Below are positions 12,577-25,100 of a DNA stretch of 64,000 nt, piece after piece; position 1 is the stretch's first letter; each line of letters opens with the position of its first letter. Both the position numbers and the translations under genes were made by a program. Origin of the DNA: Straminergon stramineum (lineage: Eukaryota > Streptophyta > Bryopsida > Hypnales > Calliergonaceae); assembly GCA_963920665.1 (NCBI GenBank), contig OY987264.1, positions 20,998,906-21,062,905 on the forward strand, read 5' to 3'. The notes beneath the pieces were generated by a model, which saw nothing but the letters and a program-made list of their open reading frames with translations, was not told the origin of the DNA and searched no databases.

Positions 12577-14315
12577 TACGGAGTACCTGTCAAGAACTGA
12601 TATCATCTTGTCCATAGAATCTCGTCTGTTTTAGGTGTCCCAGAATGTTTCGGGCGATGAGGATGTGAATTGTCTTTCCACTTCGTGGATTTCCAAATAT
12701 TATTTTAGAGTTCAGTGCAGGAAAGTATTCAAGCTTTTGCACGGTGATGTAGTTTGGTGTCTTGTTCTTGTGCTAGATTGGTAGCCTGATTATGGAAACT
12801 ATCATTTTCCATTTCCCATGTAGTATCTTAATTTTAGTTTTTTGATAGTCTCACGATCTGTTGAGTATTTAAGAAAATGTTTGTAATCCATATTTGAAGG
12901 CATTTCATGGGCACCTGTCTCGACTGGCAGTGTCAGGTACTGTTACCAAAAATGCATTCCTTACGTCCAGGTCAGTTCCGCAAATCATGCGGCAAATTTG
13001 AAGTATGTCCAGCATTTCGTAAATTTCCAGACTACTATTCGAAAAACAAAGAAAATTTTATTTGAAGGACTTCGGTTCATTTAGAAATCTAAAACGCTAT
13101 ATTTGGGAATTTTTCAAGTAATTTGAAATTTTAAAAATGTCATTTTGTAGTCTGAATTCCAAAATTAAACCATTTGGACTCATGAAGTGTTGAAATAGAC
13201 CACTTAAGGGTTAGTCTGCCCTTTTTCACGGGCTTCTGTGGATGAGAATATTTTTGGTTTATTTTTCAGAGAAAGAAAAATACATGCAGTTGAGAATGTA
13301 ACTGGTTTTGTATTTTTCCAAGCATTATTGAACTACTCATGAATCTTTTAAGATTTATGTCCTAGGCATCTATTTGTGATAGTAGATTTGGCAAAAAACT
13401 TACACATGTAGCTTGTAAAGAGAGATGGGAAAACCAAGAACAAGCATGGGACTTCTAATAAATAGCAAACAAGAGTCTTCAATGTGACCATGTTTGTGTC
13501 AAATTAAATTCACAAATTTTGCATTCCGAACAAAGTAGTTGACTTGTCAACCTCCAAATTAAATTCATGAATGTCCACTTATCACTGCATTTGAAATTAG
13601 ACCCAACTACATTAATCCCTAAAGGGCCAAGTGTTCGTTCAGCATACACAAGAAATCTCAAGTAGGTTCCTATAAAGTCATTTTTAGGTGGATGTTCATG
13701 AAATTTTGGACATAATGTGATATTATGTATCCCCATCCTGAAAATCTAATTTTTTCTCCAATCGGGTGCCTGGATCAAAAGTTATCTTGCCTTGAACTTA
13801 GCGGGCAGCTCAAACAACTTAGGTAGTATATGCAAAACTCTTCCTATGATTTTGAAATTTGGTGGGTGTGTAGCTTACATGATCCAAGATGCAAATGTCA
13901 AAAAACATAACCCTATTTAGTGTAAGAATCTCATTCTAGGAGTTCAAGTTTGCAAGCCATGTCAGGCAAGGTTGGAAAAAAAAATTTCCCTTAACTTCAA
14001 ACGTCATAATCTTTCAATCTATGCGGTCAAAATTTCTAAAAAAATTTCCACATGTTCTCAAAGAAGTCTAGTTCAAATTTTTATAGTTGAATTTTGAAAA
14101 TAAAACTTTTTTTTTCATTTTTTTCTTGCTGCCCTAAAAAGTGGCAGTTTTGACACTTTCTGCCCAAAATGTGTCTTGATCCTTTTGGGGTTAAACCCTT
14201 GTGTTAGATTTTGCATCAGTTCTCTTCAAGTGAAAAACAAGGGAAAATACTCTTGTGCATTTGAAACCCATCAAAAAGGCCCACCAGCTGTTGAAGGGTC
14301 ACTTCATGAGGACAC
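12577..14315. other. 3' flank and intergenic region
   Basis: Contains the transportin 3' UTR, then AT-rich sequence. No coding frame with a recognisable product was seen on either strand. Sentence-like degenerate repeats resembling those at 26-28 kb occur from about 13.0 kb on, which suggests old mobile-element debris. Confidence 0.5.
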
Positions 14316-14643
14316 TAAGGTAGGAGGTCCATAAACCACCCATCTAAGAGCTGAAACTGAATTTTGGGGAAGTGAAACTTATTGAAATATTTTTCAGTAA
14401 ATTTTCCGTGAAGGACAAGTGGAATTGACATCTAATCCAAGTCGTTTCATATATTTTGGAGCTTTGTGGAATTAGTTATGAATTTTTGAAGTCGAAATGG
14501 CATAGGGCTCTGAAATCGTCCACCTCCTGAAATGTACACTGTTGGTACATCCCTATAAAGATGAAAAAAACCCATATACAAACAGTGTACATTTGAGGAG
14601 GTGGGCAGTATTAGAGTCTGCAGATTTCGAGCCTCCTACCTTA
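14316..14643. repeat. Non-autonomous inverted-repeat element, family TAAGGTAGGAGG, copy A
   Basis: The ends read TAAGGTAGGAGG on the left and CCTCCTACCTTA on the right, an inverted repeat. The interior shares a long block with copies at 29545-29848 and about 26637-26900, recognisable by TCTAATCCAAGT followed by TTTTTGAAGT(C/T)GAAATG. It carries no coding potential. Size and termini fit a MITE-like DNA element; superfamily not assigned. Confidence 0.75.
14520..14604. repeat. 24-bp stem hairpin inside the copy A element
   Basis: Arms at 14520-14543 and 14581-14604 are reverse complements with one mismatch in 24 and a 37-nt loop. The stem starts CCACCTCC and ends GGAGGTGG. Element copy B at about 29.75 kb keeps the left arm (CCACCTCTTGAAATGT) but no equally good right arm. 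Confidence 0.8.
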
Positions 14644-15890
14644 CCTTTGTTATTGAAAAAATCCCATAGTACAAAAACCACTTGGCAATTGTTTTGCAAC
14701 TTGCCTTTATGGAAGATTAATTGCTACATCACAAAATTGGCATATGAAATTATTCAGACTATAAAATTTGTGGATTTTATTAACTCATTCATTCCACTTT
14801 ATATTGCCCTAATACCATACACACCACCATTTTGATTACAAAATATGTCATTTTTGAGGTTTGTTGAACTTATTGATAATTTCTTGTGTTGTTAACCCCA
14901 AAAGTGTACACTGAGTGTCTGATGGATGTCAAAGAATCCTTCTATTTAGGACAGAAGTGCAAATGTTCATTCTTCTGTGAGAAGGGGATGTCTTGCACAT
15001 TAAGTTAGGTTGACCTCCAATGAGTGCCCTTGGGTTTGTTTAACCACAGTGACCATCTGTCCATCTGGGGTTTGAGAACTCATAGTAATGCCAGGTGTAT
15101 AATTGTTTTTTTAAACCGCCTTGATTCAAATTCTCTCGTTATTATGCCAGCTTTCAACCCAAGCATGGACATCATACTAAAAGATGCAAACTAAATTCCA
15201 CATCCTAAAATTTTCATTGAAGTTGAAGATCGTTTTAAACCCACATGCACCCTCTAATAATCAATCAATAACAGAATCATCGGAACGAGTGTTACAAAAC
15301 GTACCTCAAAATCGGGGTACAGAACACAAAAAAATATACAAAAACTCTAGCTCAAAACATTCAAAACCATCCTCCTATTGTACCACGTACTCTCAAAAAT
15401 ACCGTCAGAACACGTACTTGAGAATTAGAACATAGAACATGATCAGAACTGCTTGGAAAGATTCTGAAGCCGAATACAGAATATTCTTTCATACTTGATA
15501 ACCTCGATCATTATGACTAGAACTCTGCAGAGAAACTATGAAAGATATAATTTCACCTGACTTGTGAGCTGGTCTCGATCCACCTACTCCTGGTATCCTT
15601 CGTCCTGAAGGAGTTCTTCATGCCAGAAGCAGACACATTAAGAATCCAGTGCTTCAAATGGCGTTGTCAAACACACTTCAATCAAGAAGGATCTCACGTT
15701 TGCATTACTGCACATTGGTAAGATATCTGCCATCCAAGAAAACTTCGAGATCTGTTCAGCAGCTCCATTTAGATAGCCTGATAAGCACGAAGTCCAAAAG
15801 TGCCATAGATGTATGTAGTAGCTTGGGCCAGTCCAAGGAGTAGCATAGAGTCAATAGAGAATGGAAATGGTCAGGAAGCAGCCATTTTCA
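14644..15890. other. Intergenic, 3' side of the receptor kinase
   Basis: AT-rich, with the 3' UTR of the minus-strand kinase expected just below 15891. Open frames at 15184-15435 and 15649-15843 match nothing I recognise. Confidence 0.4.
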
Positions 15891-17964
15891 TCATTTCCAT
15901 GTAGTGATGGAATTGGGGCGAGAATTCGACTTGCTAGGGTCCGGCACTCCGAGTCCTAGAAAAGCCGGTCTTTCAGGAATATCGGCGTCATCGGTATCGC
16001 CAGACAACAAGGCCACCACGCGGCTCATGTAGGGTCGGGAAGAAGAGTCCCCCTGCGAGCAGAGCAGTGCCACTTTGATAAGCAAACGCGCTTGGTCCTC
16101 GTCACAAGCCTCCCTTACTCTTGGATCTACAAGCTCCATGACCCGGTCCTCTTCGTATAGATTCCATGCCTGCAAAACAAGAAACCAGAGCTGTGATGAG
16201 ACAGAACCTGAACGCTGTAAGTCTTGTGAAATCAATACATTCCACCCTCTTTAGTTTCTAGAGCTCGGGAGTAACAAACAACAACATTTCAACATTTAGA
16301 GATGAGCTATAAGGACATGGTAGCCTTCACATATATACTGCATGTGGTTATAACTGCCAAAAAAGTCACTTAACTTCCCAATGGTTGACTATTCTTTCCT
16401 CTATTAGCTAATTATGAAAAACAGCATTTATGAAGGTTGAAAAAACGAAGAGTGAAACAATAAGAGAGAGTAAGAATTTCTAACAATTAACATGTAACAT
16501 AATTACTTTATTCCCAACTTGAAGTACAAAATTTTCTCACAACTTGCATTGAAAAAACGCTTACATGAGTAACATTTAAACAGGGCTAACTGTAACTCCC
16601 AGTGGAAGCACAGTGAACTGTGACTCCCAGTGGAAGCATGGCTTTGAGCTTACCCATAAGAGAAGATATTGCTCCTCAGGAGGAAGATGTGATTTCATAC
16701 TTTCGCGACCAGATACAAGCTCCAGAGCAATGATTCCAAAGCTAAAGACATCCGCCTTTGCTGTGAGCTGACCATGAAGTGCAAACTCAGGTGCCACGTA
16801 GCCCCTTCATAGCAAAAAAAGAAGAATGTCAGGAACCATCTTCAGGAAATTGCGGTCCGTGCTGCAACAATAACTCAACCTGGAGATTTTTCTCACCTCT
16901 TTCCTTCTATACGTGTGAGCACTTTCCGTTCATTGTTTTGGCATATTCGAGCTAGACCAAAATCTGCAATCTTGGGCTCCAGGTGTTTGTCTAACAGGAC
17001 GTTGTTGGCTTTGATATCCCCGTGAGCAAGGCGTTCGGGACCTTGGGAATGGAGGAATGCAAGCCCCTTCGCTAGTCCAAGAGCAATGTTGAACCGGAAT
17101 GGCCACTCCAACAATAATGACCTCCCTGGGTCTGTAACACGATCATGATGGTGTAAGTTAAAGGCTAGAGCTGGGTACTAATTGCCATTCCTGAAACAGA
17201 GCTTGGGGGAATAAGGTGATAATGCGCATAGCTACTACAGTAAGCGAAAAGTTTGGTTTTCGAACTAACCAAACAAGGCTTGGGCGAGCGTTTTATTATC
17301 TACATAGTCATAAACAAGCATCCGGTTGCTGGCACTGATTGCGCAGCCACATAGCTTTACGAGATTCTTGTGTTGCAAGCCAGTAATAAGCTGAACTTCG
17401 TTAAGAAATTCTTGATTGCCCTGCTTAATGTTTGATGGAAGCTCCTTCACTGCAATTTCACTACCGTCTCGCAAAGCACCCTGCCAATAAACGAGCAGCA
17501 TTTCAGAAGAGTACCAGAAAGATTGTACCATGTCACAAGATGACATCACAAGGATCCAACGAAATTTACTAGGTCTCACAGATATACCTTGTAAACCGCA
17601 CCAAAGGCTCCTTCCCCAATCTTGTTCCCTTTGCTGAAATTCCTCGTCGAGTGTTTCAGCTCCTCGTAAGAGAAGAGACAACTCGGATACTCGTCAAGGC
17701 AAAGGTCAAAAATTTCTGCGAACAATCAAAGTTTGTGTCAATTAAACTGGAACTAAGTATTGCACCAAGAAATACACAAAAATAACTACAAATTCAGTAC
17801 TTCTTGTATCACCTGACGCACGATCAATAGCGGGAGGTCTTGGACCTCTTTTCCGCTTGATGAAGCATATCAAAAGGCTTGCTAACATCACCATAGCAAC
17901 GGCTCCTCCAAGGACCCCTGCAATAATATGGATAGTTTTCTGTATGTCGTTGCAACTGAATTTC
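15891..17964 (-). CDS. LRR receptor-like protein kinase, transmembrane and kinase exons
   Basis: Six minus-strand exons with compatible phases encode the membrane-spanning and cytoplasmic part of a plant receptor kinase, closest in style to the LRR-VIII-2 group. Exons in coding order: 17813-17964, 17588-17715, 17270-17480, 16897-17131, 16654-16804, 15891-16169. The first holds a transmembrane helix ([19 protein letters not shown]) followed by basic KRKR. Kinase motifs: glycine loop GEGAFGAVY, invariant lysine in IAVKEL, catalytic loop [16 protein letters not shown] in IADFGLAR, and APE in GYVAPEF. The catalytic loop has HGD in place of HRD, so this is a non-RD kinase. The usual GT before GYxAPE is replaced by KR. 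The stop is at 15891-15893. It should act at the plasma membrane. The ectodomain lies upstream at higher coordinates and is described separately. Confidence 0.88.
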
Positions 17965-20214
17965 CTGAATGAGCATCAGCAACATGGAAAAAGTATTAGA
18001 CCAACGTTATCCAAAGAAAACAGTGAGGTGAAAGATGAAAAAATTTGCATCGAAGCACACATGTAAGTTTTCTCAAATTCAAGACTGAGACAGGCTGCAA
18101 GATAGTAATCAAAGATTTCCCTTTACCTGAATTCAATAGAACTGTCCAGAGATTGGACGAAACAAACCCATGCGGATTGTAGCCCACGAGTCTGCCTCTT
18201 TCAATGACTGATTGAGACTAAATAAATGTAACCTGGGCTGATATGGCAGGATGAAAGGAGATTTTCGCTAAGACTTGCCGTTTACTACTGCTCTGATATA
18301 TGGCATGCTCAATCCACAAAATCATCCCCAGGTATACCCAGTCCAGATGCGAACTCCCTTCTCAAAGAAAAATTCTTGTCCCATGAAGCCCATATGTCGA
18401 AGACCAGCCAAAGAACATGACACAAACGTGAAGGCAATAGCACTTGCAAGTACCGGCATGAACAGCCGAGTTTTGATCACAAGTGGAGTTGCACGACGAT
18501 TGCCTCTTCCAGTATGGCCCCAGAATAACAGCAGATATCAAAGTATGAAAATTGGTACTGACAAACGGGGTTACCTCCAAGCCTGCAAAGAGTCACCAAA
18601 GTCGAACATTTGGACTTTAGTCGAATCCACAACAACCAAAATCCTCCTTGAATATAGGCAATACTGGCCTTTAACAGGCTACTTTACCGTCAAGTTTTAT
18701 ACCTCAATTGTCCCATAATTTCATTTGCAACCAAAGCCTAACTCCTAAATGCCCAAATGGCCGAAGTGGCCACTTCAATATGTGCAGGAGTTGAGATGAC
18801 TTTATTCTTGCATTTAGGAAGCTTCAAAAAAAGTAGCAGAAAAGAATATACTAGTAGAAAGAAGAAGCCACATCCTACATTCTTTTAATAATAATAAAAT
18901 ATTTTGAAAGATGCTATAAAAATATATTTTGAAAAAGCAAACGAGATGACGAATACAAGTGCACAGATGCTTCGTACTGTTCATGCACTACTTAATTTGT
19001 AAAACATAAGCAAGACACATTATAATTTGGGAATTTAATCTGAATACAAAATTTAAGCGTCCACGTAAGAATTTGAAGAAATGACAAGTCAAATGAATAA
19101 TAAAAACTGACTGAGATCGAAATGACAGGAAAGAGGAAAACAGCACATACGATTTGTTCGTTGCTGGAAGTTGAAGTAGAGATTCAGGAAGAGGTGCCTC
19201 TGAAACGGTACGGCTCTGATCACTGCAGGAGATGTAGAAATTCTAGTGTTAGCGATTAACAAAGCAACGAAAGGATTAAATGAACCAGCTATTAATCGAT
19301 ATAACAAGCTGAAACACTCAAGAGGCCTCTTAAAACCTTTAGAAAATGTGTTAAACTCTCAAAGTCAATCCAACAGTCTTCACATGCTGAACCAGCAAGA
19401 CTAAGTTGACAGCTGCAACTAACAATAAGACAACAGTGATTCATCAGCTGAAAGGATAGGGTTCCCTTGATTACATTAGAGCAGTCTTCGTATGATTGTT
19501 GAGTTCAAAATATTGTGCATTTGACATGGCACATAGTAAGCACCCATGGAACACGATTCCAGCGGAGGAATACTATTGATCACCACCTTCATTCACAAGG
19601 TTCACTGCGAAGTATCAATATGAGAGAGTGGTCAGAAGTATAGAATAAATGCATAGAAATATCACCACTACAATTACAATTACTGAAAATACCAAAAACA
19701 TCCCTCTCAACAGAATGCTCAAGTCTTGAATAAAAAGCGCAAGTGCAAAAAAGTGCAAAAAACGAAGATTGAAGTAAAAAACTCACACACAGCTAGCGTT
19801 TCTCAAGTTTTGAAAGACGATTGCTTGTCAAATACTCACAATGCAAGCAGCCGACTGAGATTTCCGACCTCCTCAGGAATTGCCCCAGTAAGGTCAAGCT
19901 TGCTTCCCTTAGCTTCTGTCAGAAACCAACACATGTTACTAAAAGAGCGCACTGATCCTGATTATGCCGTCCAAGTCTTGAAATCGACTGAGATCAACGA
20001 ACAGGCCGGAGAGTGCAAGACGTTGGTAAAGTATAGCTTCGACAAGTCTACTTCCAAGTACAGAAAGTTCCTAAGCTTGCCAATGGAGGCACGAAGTTCC
20101 TACAATTCCATACTTCTCCAACCTCCTCGGGTTGCATTCCAAGCTTGTCCACGTTCGAGTAACGCGACGATCGTATCCAAACTAGCTACGCACTTAGAAA
20201 ACGAAACCCACTAA
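17965..20214 (-). pseudogene. Ectodomain region of the receptor kinase: scattered, partly degraded LRR exons
   Basis: A clean 72-nt exon at 19151-19222, flanked by acceptor and donor, reads as an LRR unit containing EAPLPESLLQLPATN. A second LRR exon at 19840-19915 (LDLTGAIPEEVGNLSRLLAL) is 76 nt, so its phase does not fit the 72-nt rule. Around 20030-20130 LRR-like text is split over two frames: GMQPEEVGEVWNCRNF in one and ASIGKLRNFLYLEVDLS in another, with a stop between. I found no convincing malectin domain and no convincing signal peptide. Either the ectodomain has decayed, leaving an orphan kinase, or the exons are too diverged to chain by eye. The long plus-strand frame at 19726-20214 is a shadow of this region. 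Confidence 0.5.
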
Positions 20215-21882
20215 GAAATGGATGCAGAACAAAAGGCAAACTAAGAGAGTAACCCATACCCAGTTCACAAACCAGCTCAAGAACCAGCAACAAAACTCGC
20301 TTTAAAAACCTAAATCTCCTTCCACACTCCCTTCCAATTCCGAAATACCTTCACCGACACTCTCCCCAGACTTTCAACATTCCAGGAACTCTCTCTTTAG
20401 TAGTCTTTCCACTGCAACATCAGTAAGTTCAAGTTAGTGAGCCCGAAAACCGTCCGTCACCGAAGCAACTAAGTCGGCCGCGAGAGAGAGCTGTACATAA
20501 TAGTGAGCCCTAAAAGTCAAAAAAAAAATTTAAAAAGTGTTTCTTTTATCTATAAAAAATTCCCAAGTCAAATTGTACCGTACTCTCCATAATAGCAAGT
20601 CCCCACTCCCCACAAAAGAATAGCAAGTGCACTCAAACAGGGTCTCACACTCTCGATCATCACTCTCTCATCATCGATACAATTGTGCGTACTACTAATG
20701 AAACTTGTTCTCAATGGATCCCGAAATGGGGAATCCTGTGGGATGAATCCTTCAAGGCTCCATCGTCGGCAGCCACAAGATATTCTGAATGTAAGATAGA
20801 AATTCATCAACTAGAGATCTAACAGTTGTAAGAAAATTCATAACTTACATCGGAGACTTCTCTTACCAGGCTAACCCGTTGGGAGCCCAGTGAGAAACCA
20901 AGGAAGACGAAGAAGTAGAAGAAGAAGATGGAAGAAGATGGTTTATACTTATGAAGGCCTGCAAAGGCTAACTTTCTTGTCAGTTTTCTAATTAAGCTTA
21001 GCTGGTGTTTTTTGGATTCTTTCTGTTTTTGCTTTTTCTTCTTCCAACGACTGGGTTGCCGGCGCTGCTGACGGAAGTCCATGATGACGTACTTCCTGAG
21101 CTGCCACTAATTATGGCCCTCCAACCAGATCATGGGCGCAGACAGGGTTTGAAGCTGTGGCAGTGGCGGGAGCTCTTGGAAAGCTGGAGTCTGGAGAATT
21201 CGACCATTTCATCATCACTTAGCCAGATGGGGCCAAATTTAGCACAGGAATGCTTCAACCTGAAAACTTAACTTATGTATGTTACGCAACTGCAAAAGCT
21301 TTCTGCCAAGTTGGATGGAAGATACTGTACTGTACAGTACCTGAAGTTATTAAAAAATGGGAAGACCAGCAGAAGAGAATTTGAAAAAAATTCATATTCA
21401 TTTGAAGCAGTGAATGGTTTTACAGTAGCCCATTGGGCTGATTTTAAAAATCACATCTGGGACCTCTGATCATCACCAATTCACTGGGCTTTTTAACTTT
21501 AGTTCTTGCCGACATCCGCCCAGCAGTACGTGGTGAACGCCTGGGCTCTACTGTAGCTCAGAAGATGAGCATCTTTCACACTATTTGTGTCATATTGAAA
21601 TTAATGCAGGTTGAAATTTCAAGGACGCATGGGGAGTACTGACTTCCTTCCTTTTGTCGAAAGTAAGATACTCACCGTGTGAATCATAACCCTGAGTAAT
21701 GACCCAAGCGACCATTTTCTGGTTGCTGACTCTCTTTCTAAAGCTGCCCATATTCAAATGTTGAGTTTTCTTAAATAAAATTTTTTATTTTAAAATAGAT
21801 TTCTAAATGAATCCAATGACAATAGTTTCATCAAATTTAGAGTTAAACTCTGCCTTGAGGAATTTTTTAAAGTTGAGTGGCG
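20215..21882. other. Presumed 5' region of the receptor kinase, unresolved
   Basis: Minus-strand 20819-21082 encodes a lysine-rich start followed by a hydrophobic stretch (SSIFFFYFFVFLGFSLGS) and could be a first exon, but the layout is unlike a normal signal peptide. The plus strand has a competing frame at 21005-21271 that begins with a hydrophobic stretch. Neither is supported by a recognised domain. Confidence 0.3.
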
Positions 21883-22105
21883 TAAGGTAGGGGAGCCCAA
21901 TACCAACCATTCACCTAATACCACCCAAATGTAGGACCGTCATTGATTCTAGAGTGAGAATCTTTGATAAGATCACATGCCTTAACTTCACAACAAGTGA
22001 AGTTAAGACATGTACTTCCATCATAAATTCTCATTCTAAGATCAACAAGGGTCCTACATTTGGGTGGTATTAGGTGAACGGTTAGTATTGGGTTCTCCTA
22101 CCTTA
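21883..22105. repeat. Fold-back MITE, 223 bp, termini TAAGGTAGG
   Basis: The left part (TAAGGTAGGGGAGCCCAATA, then the block with CCACCCAAATGTAGGACC) is mirrored by the right part (GGTCCTACATTTGGGTGG, then GTTCTCCTACCTTA). The arms extend roughly 55 bp each with few mismatches. An internal second hairpin occurs (AACTTCACAACAAGTGAAGTT). The terminal TAAGGTAGG is shared with the elements at 14316 and 29545. Confidence 0.85.
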
Positions 22106-25100
22106 GTATAGTTCACAGTTCATTTTTTTCGGGAGGGGGCTAATTGGGCATGGACTAAAAAGTTAGCCAACGAATGCAATTGTTGTCAACCTCGAAAAGT
22201 ATAGATCCATCTCGAAAAGGGTAGATTCAAGGAGCTTAAGGAGAAGACAAGTATACCATTTGTGTTTTTCTAACAAACTTCACTCTCATTTCAGTGACTA
22301 TGTGCATTGCAAACTTCACCATAAGTTGAAAAATGCTTGGAATGTTGTGAAATTTTCGATGAGAATTGGGTTAACCTCTCTTGTCTTTCATTGAGCACAA
22401 AAAGGTCATCATTTCAAAATATTCTCACTATTATATGCTCCTTCAGAGTGTGTTGCCATGTTTTCCCATTGATCCACATAAAACTTCAAACTTAAATATC
22501 TACTAAATTGGGCAATCAAATAATCTAGAATTATGTGAGGTGCTTAGTCTCAATGTGAAATTCAAAATCGTATGGTTACATTCTATTTGATCTTCAAACA
22601 AAATGAGAAAACAAATAGTTCAAGTTCTTGACAATTTTGGTGCATTTTGAAAGTCCCCTTCCCTTTGGTCATTGGGTGTTTCTAAGGAAAATATTAGCAC
22701 ATCCCCCAAAACAACTCAACATAGGTCTGGCTACTCGAGTGAATGGTTTAGATTAGAGCATAATTCCATGTCCACCCAACCTAACTTATTTTCTTGTAGC
22801 TTTCCTTCAATGTAGGGCATATGTTGGGAAAATTGAAAAACTAGTTATTTACATGTAAAGTCTCAATTCTAATAAAACAAGGAATATAACCCCATCTTAT
22901 CAAGGCCGTAGTGCTCTATCTTGAACTATGACTTGGGTTGGATTAAACAATGAAAGTAAGTTGGAACCCCGATTAATTTAATGGACTTGTCATCTCCTTT
23001 TGGAAAGACCAATTTTTTTAAACACTCGTCAAATTAACGATGAGCTAGCATTCCAAGAACAAATATAAAAGTGGCATGATCCCCTATAAATTTGTCGGTT
23101 TGGAAAAAATGGAAACAAGCTCTTAGAGCATGATCAAAGGACATATAGATGTAATCATTTCACATTAGAGATTTAGGCTGCAATATCATGGTCAAATATG
23201 GCAAGAGGATTAAAAAGAATTATTATCCACCTAAACTCAAAATTCAACCTTGAAATGCATAATTATTTAGAGCAAGAACCTTGAAATAGTATAGAACTAA
23301 AGCTTACAAGTTTGTACATTCTATTTCTTCTTATTTCAGCCTAGAAATGGTTCTTGGGTCTAACAAAGCTTTGTTGTATTTCATATGAAGTACAACAAAA
23401 ACACATCGAGGAGGGTTTTTTGTTGCACGTTGCAACCCTTTTCAAGGTAGGGAGGTTAGATTGGATCTAACTTCAAAGGTCTTCAATAGCTCCAACACAA
23501 AATTTTGAAATTGTTGTGCTTCATAACACGTATAATTGATGATGTTCATAGAATGAGCAAAGGTGAGCTTCAACACGTGAAGGAAAAAATATTAATTTGA
23601 TTGAGCAAAAAAAACATCATTAAATCCTCAAGTTCTATAATTGTATTCAATTACCAAGAATCATTCAAAATTTACATTTGTAAATATTTATAGTATGTAG
23701 TATAAATATTAATGAATAAGTGCTATTGTTGCATATGCAATCACATGATCTTTCACTAGACATTTATAGAATGCGTGGAAGAAATTTCACGAACTTTGAT
23801 AGTGTGCATTGCAAGATTTTACCATCTAAAATGAAATAATAGTCTTTTTAGGGACCTTTCTAAATTAGATTTGAAGACTTCAAATCCGCTTAACCCCTAC
23901 ATGATTGAGGTTGTTTTCCAAGAGATGTTGTCAAAAAAAACTACATTCTTTTGTTATATTGACCAAAAATGAAAATGAATTTTTTTTTTGAACTTCAACA
24001 AAATAAATATATATTGGAGTATTAAGGCAATGAAGAAATATTTCAAACCATTTGCCAAGGTGGACTAATAGATTTAACATTCAAAGTTTCCAAGAAAGCT
24101 TTTTCATCATTGTTTCACAAGGTCAATAAACTTCAAACCCTCTTGGAGTAAATTTTAACCTTACACAGGGTTGAGGCTCATTATCAATAAGTAGTATGTC
24201 CTTTTAGGTATGATCATGCAAAAATTCAAAAGCAAATTCAAGTTCTAATTCACTCTAGCTCACCCTACAATACAAAAGGTGTAAATGATTGTCCATACAC
24301 TAGCAAATTGTTGAAGATTTATTGTGCACTATCTACATAACTCTTTTTTTGGCAAATTTGAATTGTGAATACATATACTCCATACAAATTTTTTCATGGT
24401 GAAAAATAAATTTGACCTACAATTACGCTAATTTTTCCTCTCCCTCTATCCATGATCCTTAAGACTTCTCGGAGAACCAATGAATACATCCGAGCAACAA
24501 TGGTCCAACGTTCTCTCCCACATCCACCTCTAGTCAAAAACACAATCCTCTATCATTAGTTCCACCCATGAGACATTCAAGGGAACATATGTAATTTCAA
24601 AAATTGTACACTAATTGTAGCCTTCAACATGCATAAGTCATTTTTGGGCTATGAAGTTGAATTATTATTTAATGTTGATTTTATGTTGTCATTGCCCTAG
24701 ACAAGTAGAAATTAAATTCATTTTAGGGATGGAGAATTTTATTGGATCAACATCATGACAATTTTTCCAATTTCATTATATGGTAAGGGAAGTAATCTTT
24801 TTTTGGCCTTGAGACTCCATGGGTGGAGGTACACCTCTCAAGCACCACCCCCCCAAGCCCCCCAAGATCCCCTATAGTAGGACCTTCCCAACCCACTCAA
24901 ATTTTCCCAAATACCCTTACCTACCCAAACGTCTTGCCACTTTTTGAGGATGATCAATTTCAATCCACCCGTTAGATTCAACTAAAAAAAACTCACATGA
25001 AGGTGATGTAAAAGCGTATCTTAAGTCAAAATTTTGTACAAATCTGATCAAAATTGACTTCACATGTGAAAAAAAATTGAAATTCCTTGCATACGTTCAA

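Noticed and set aside
15649..15843. Possible retroelement polyprotein fragment
   Set aside because: I could not find reverse transcriptase, integrase or gag motifs on either strand.
19726..20214. 162-residue plus-strand frame
   Set aside because: Overlaps minus-strand LRR text and has no recognisable domain.
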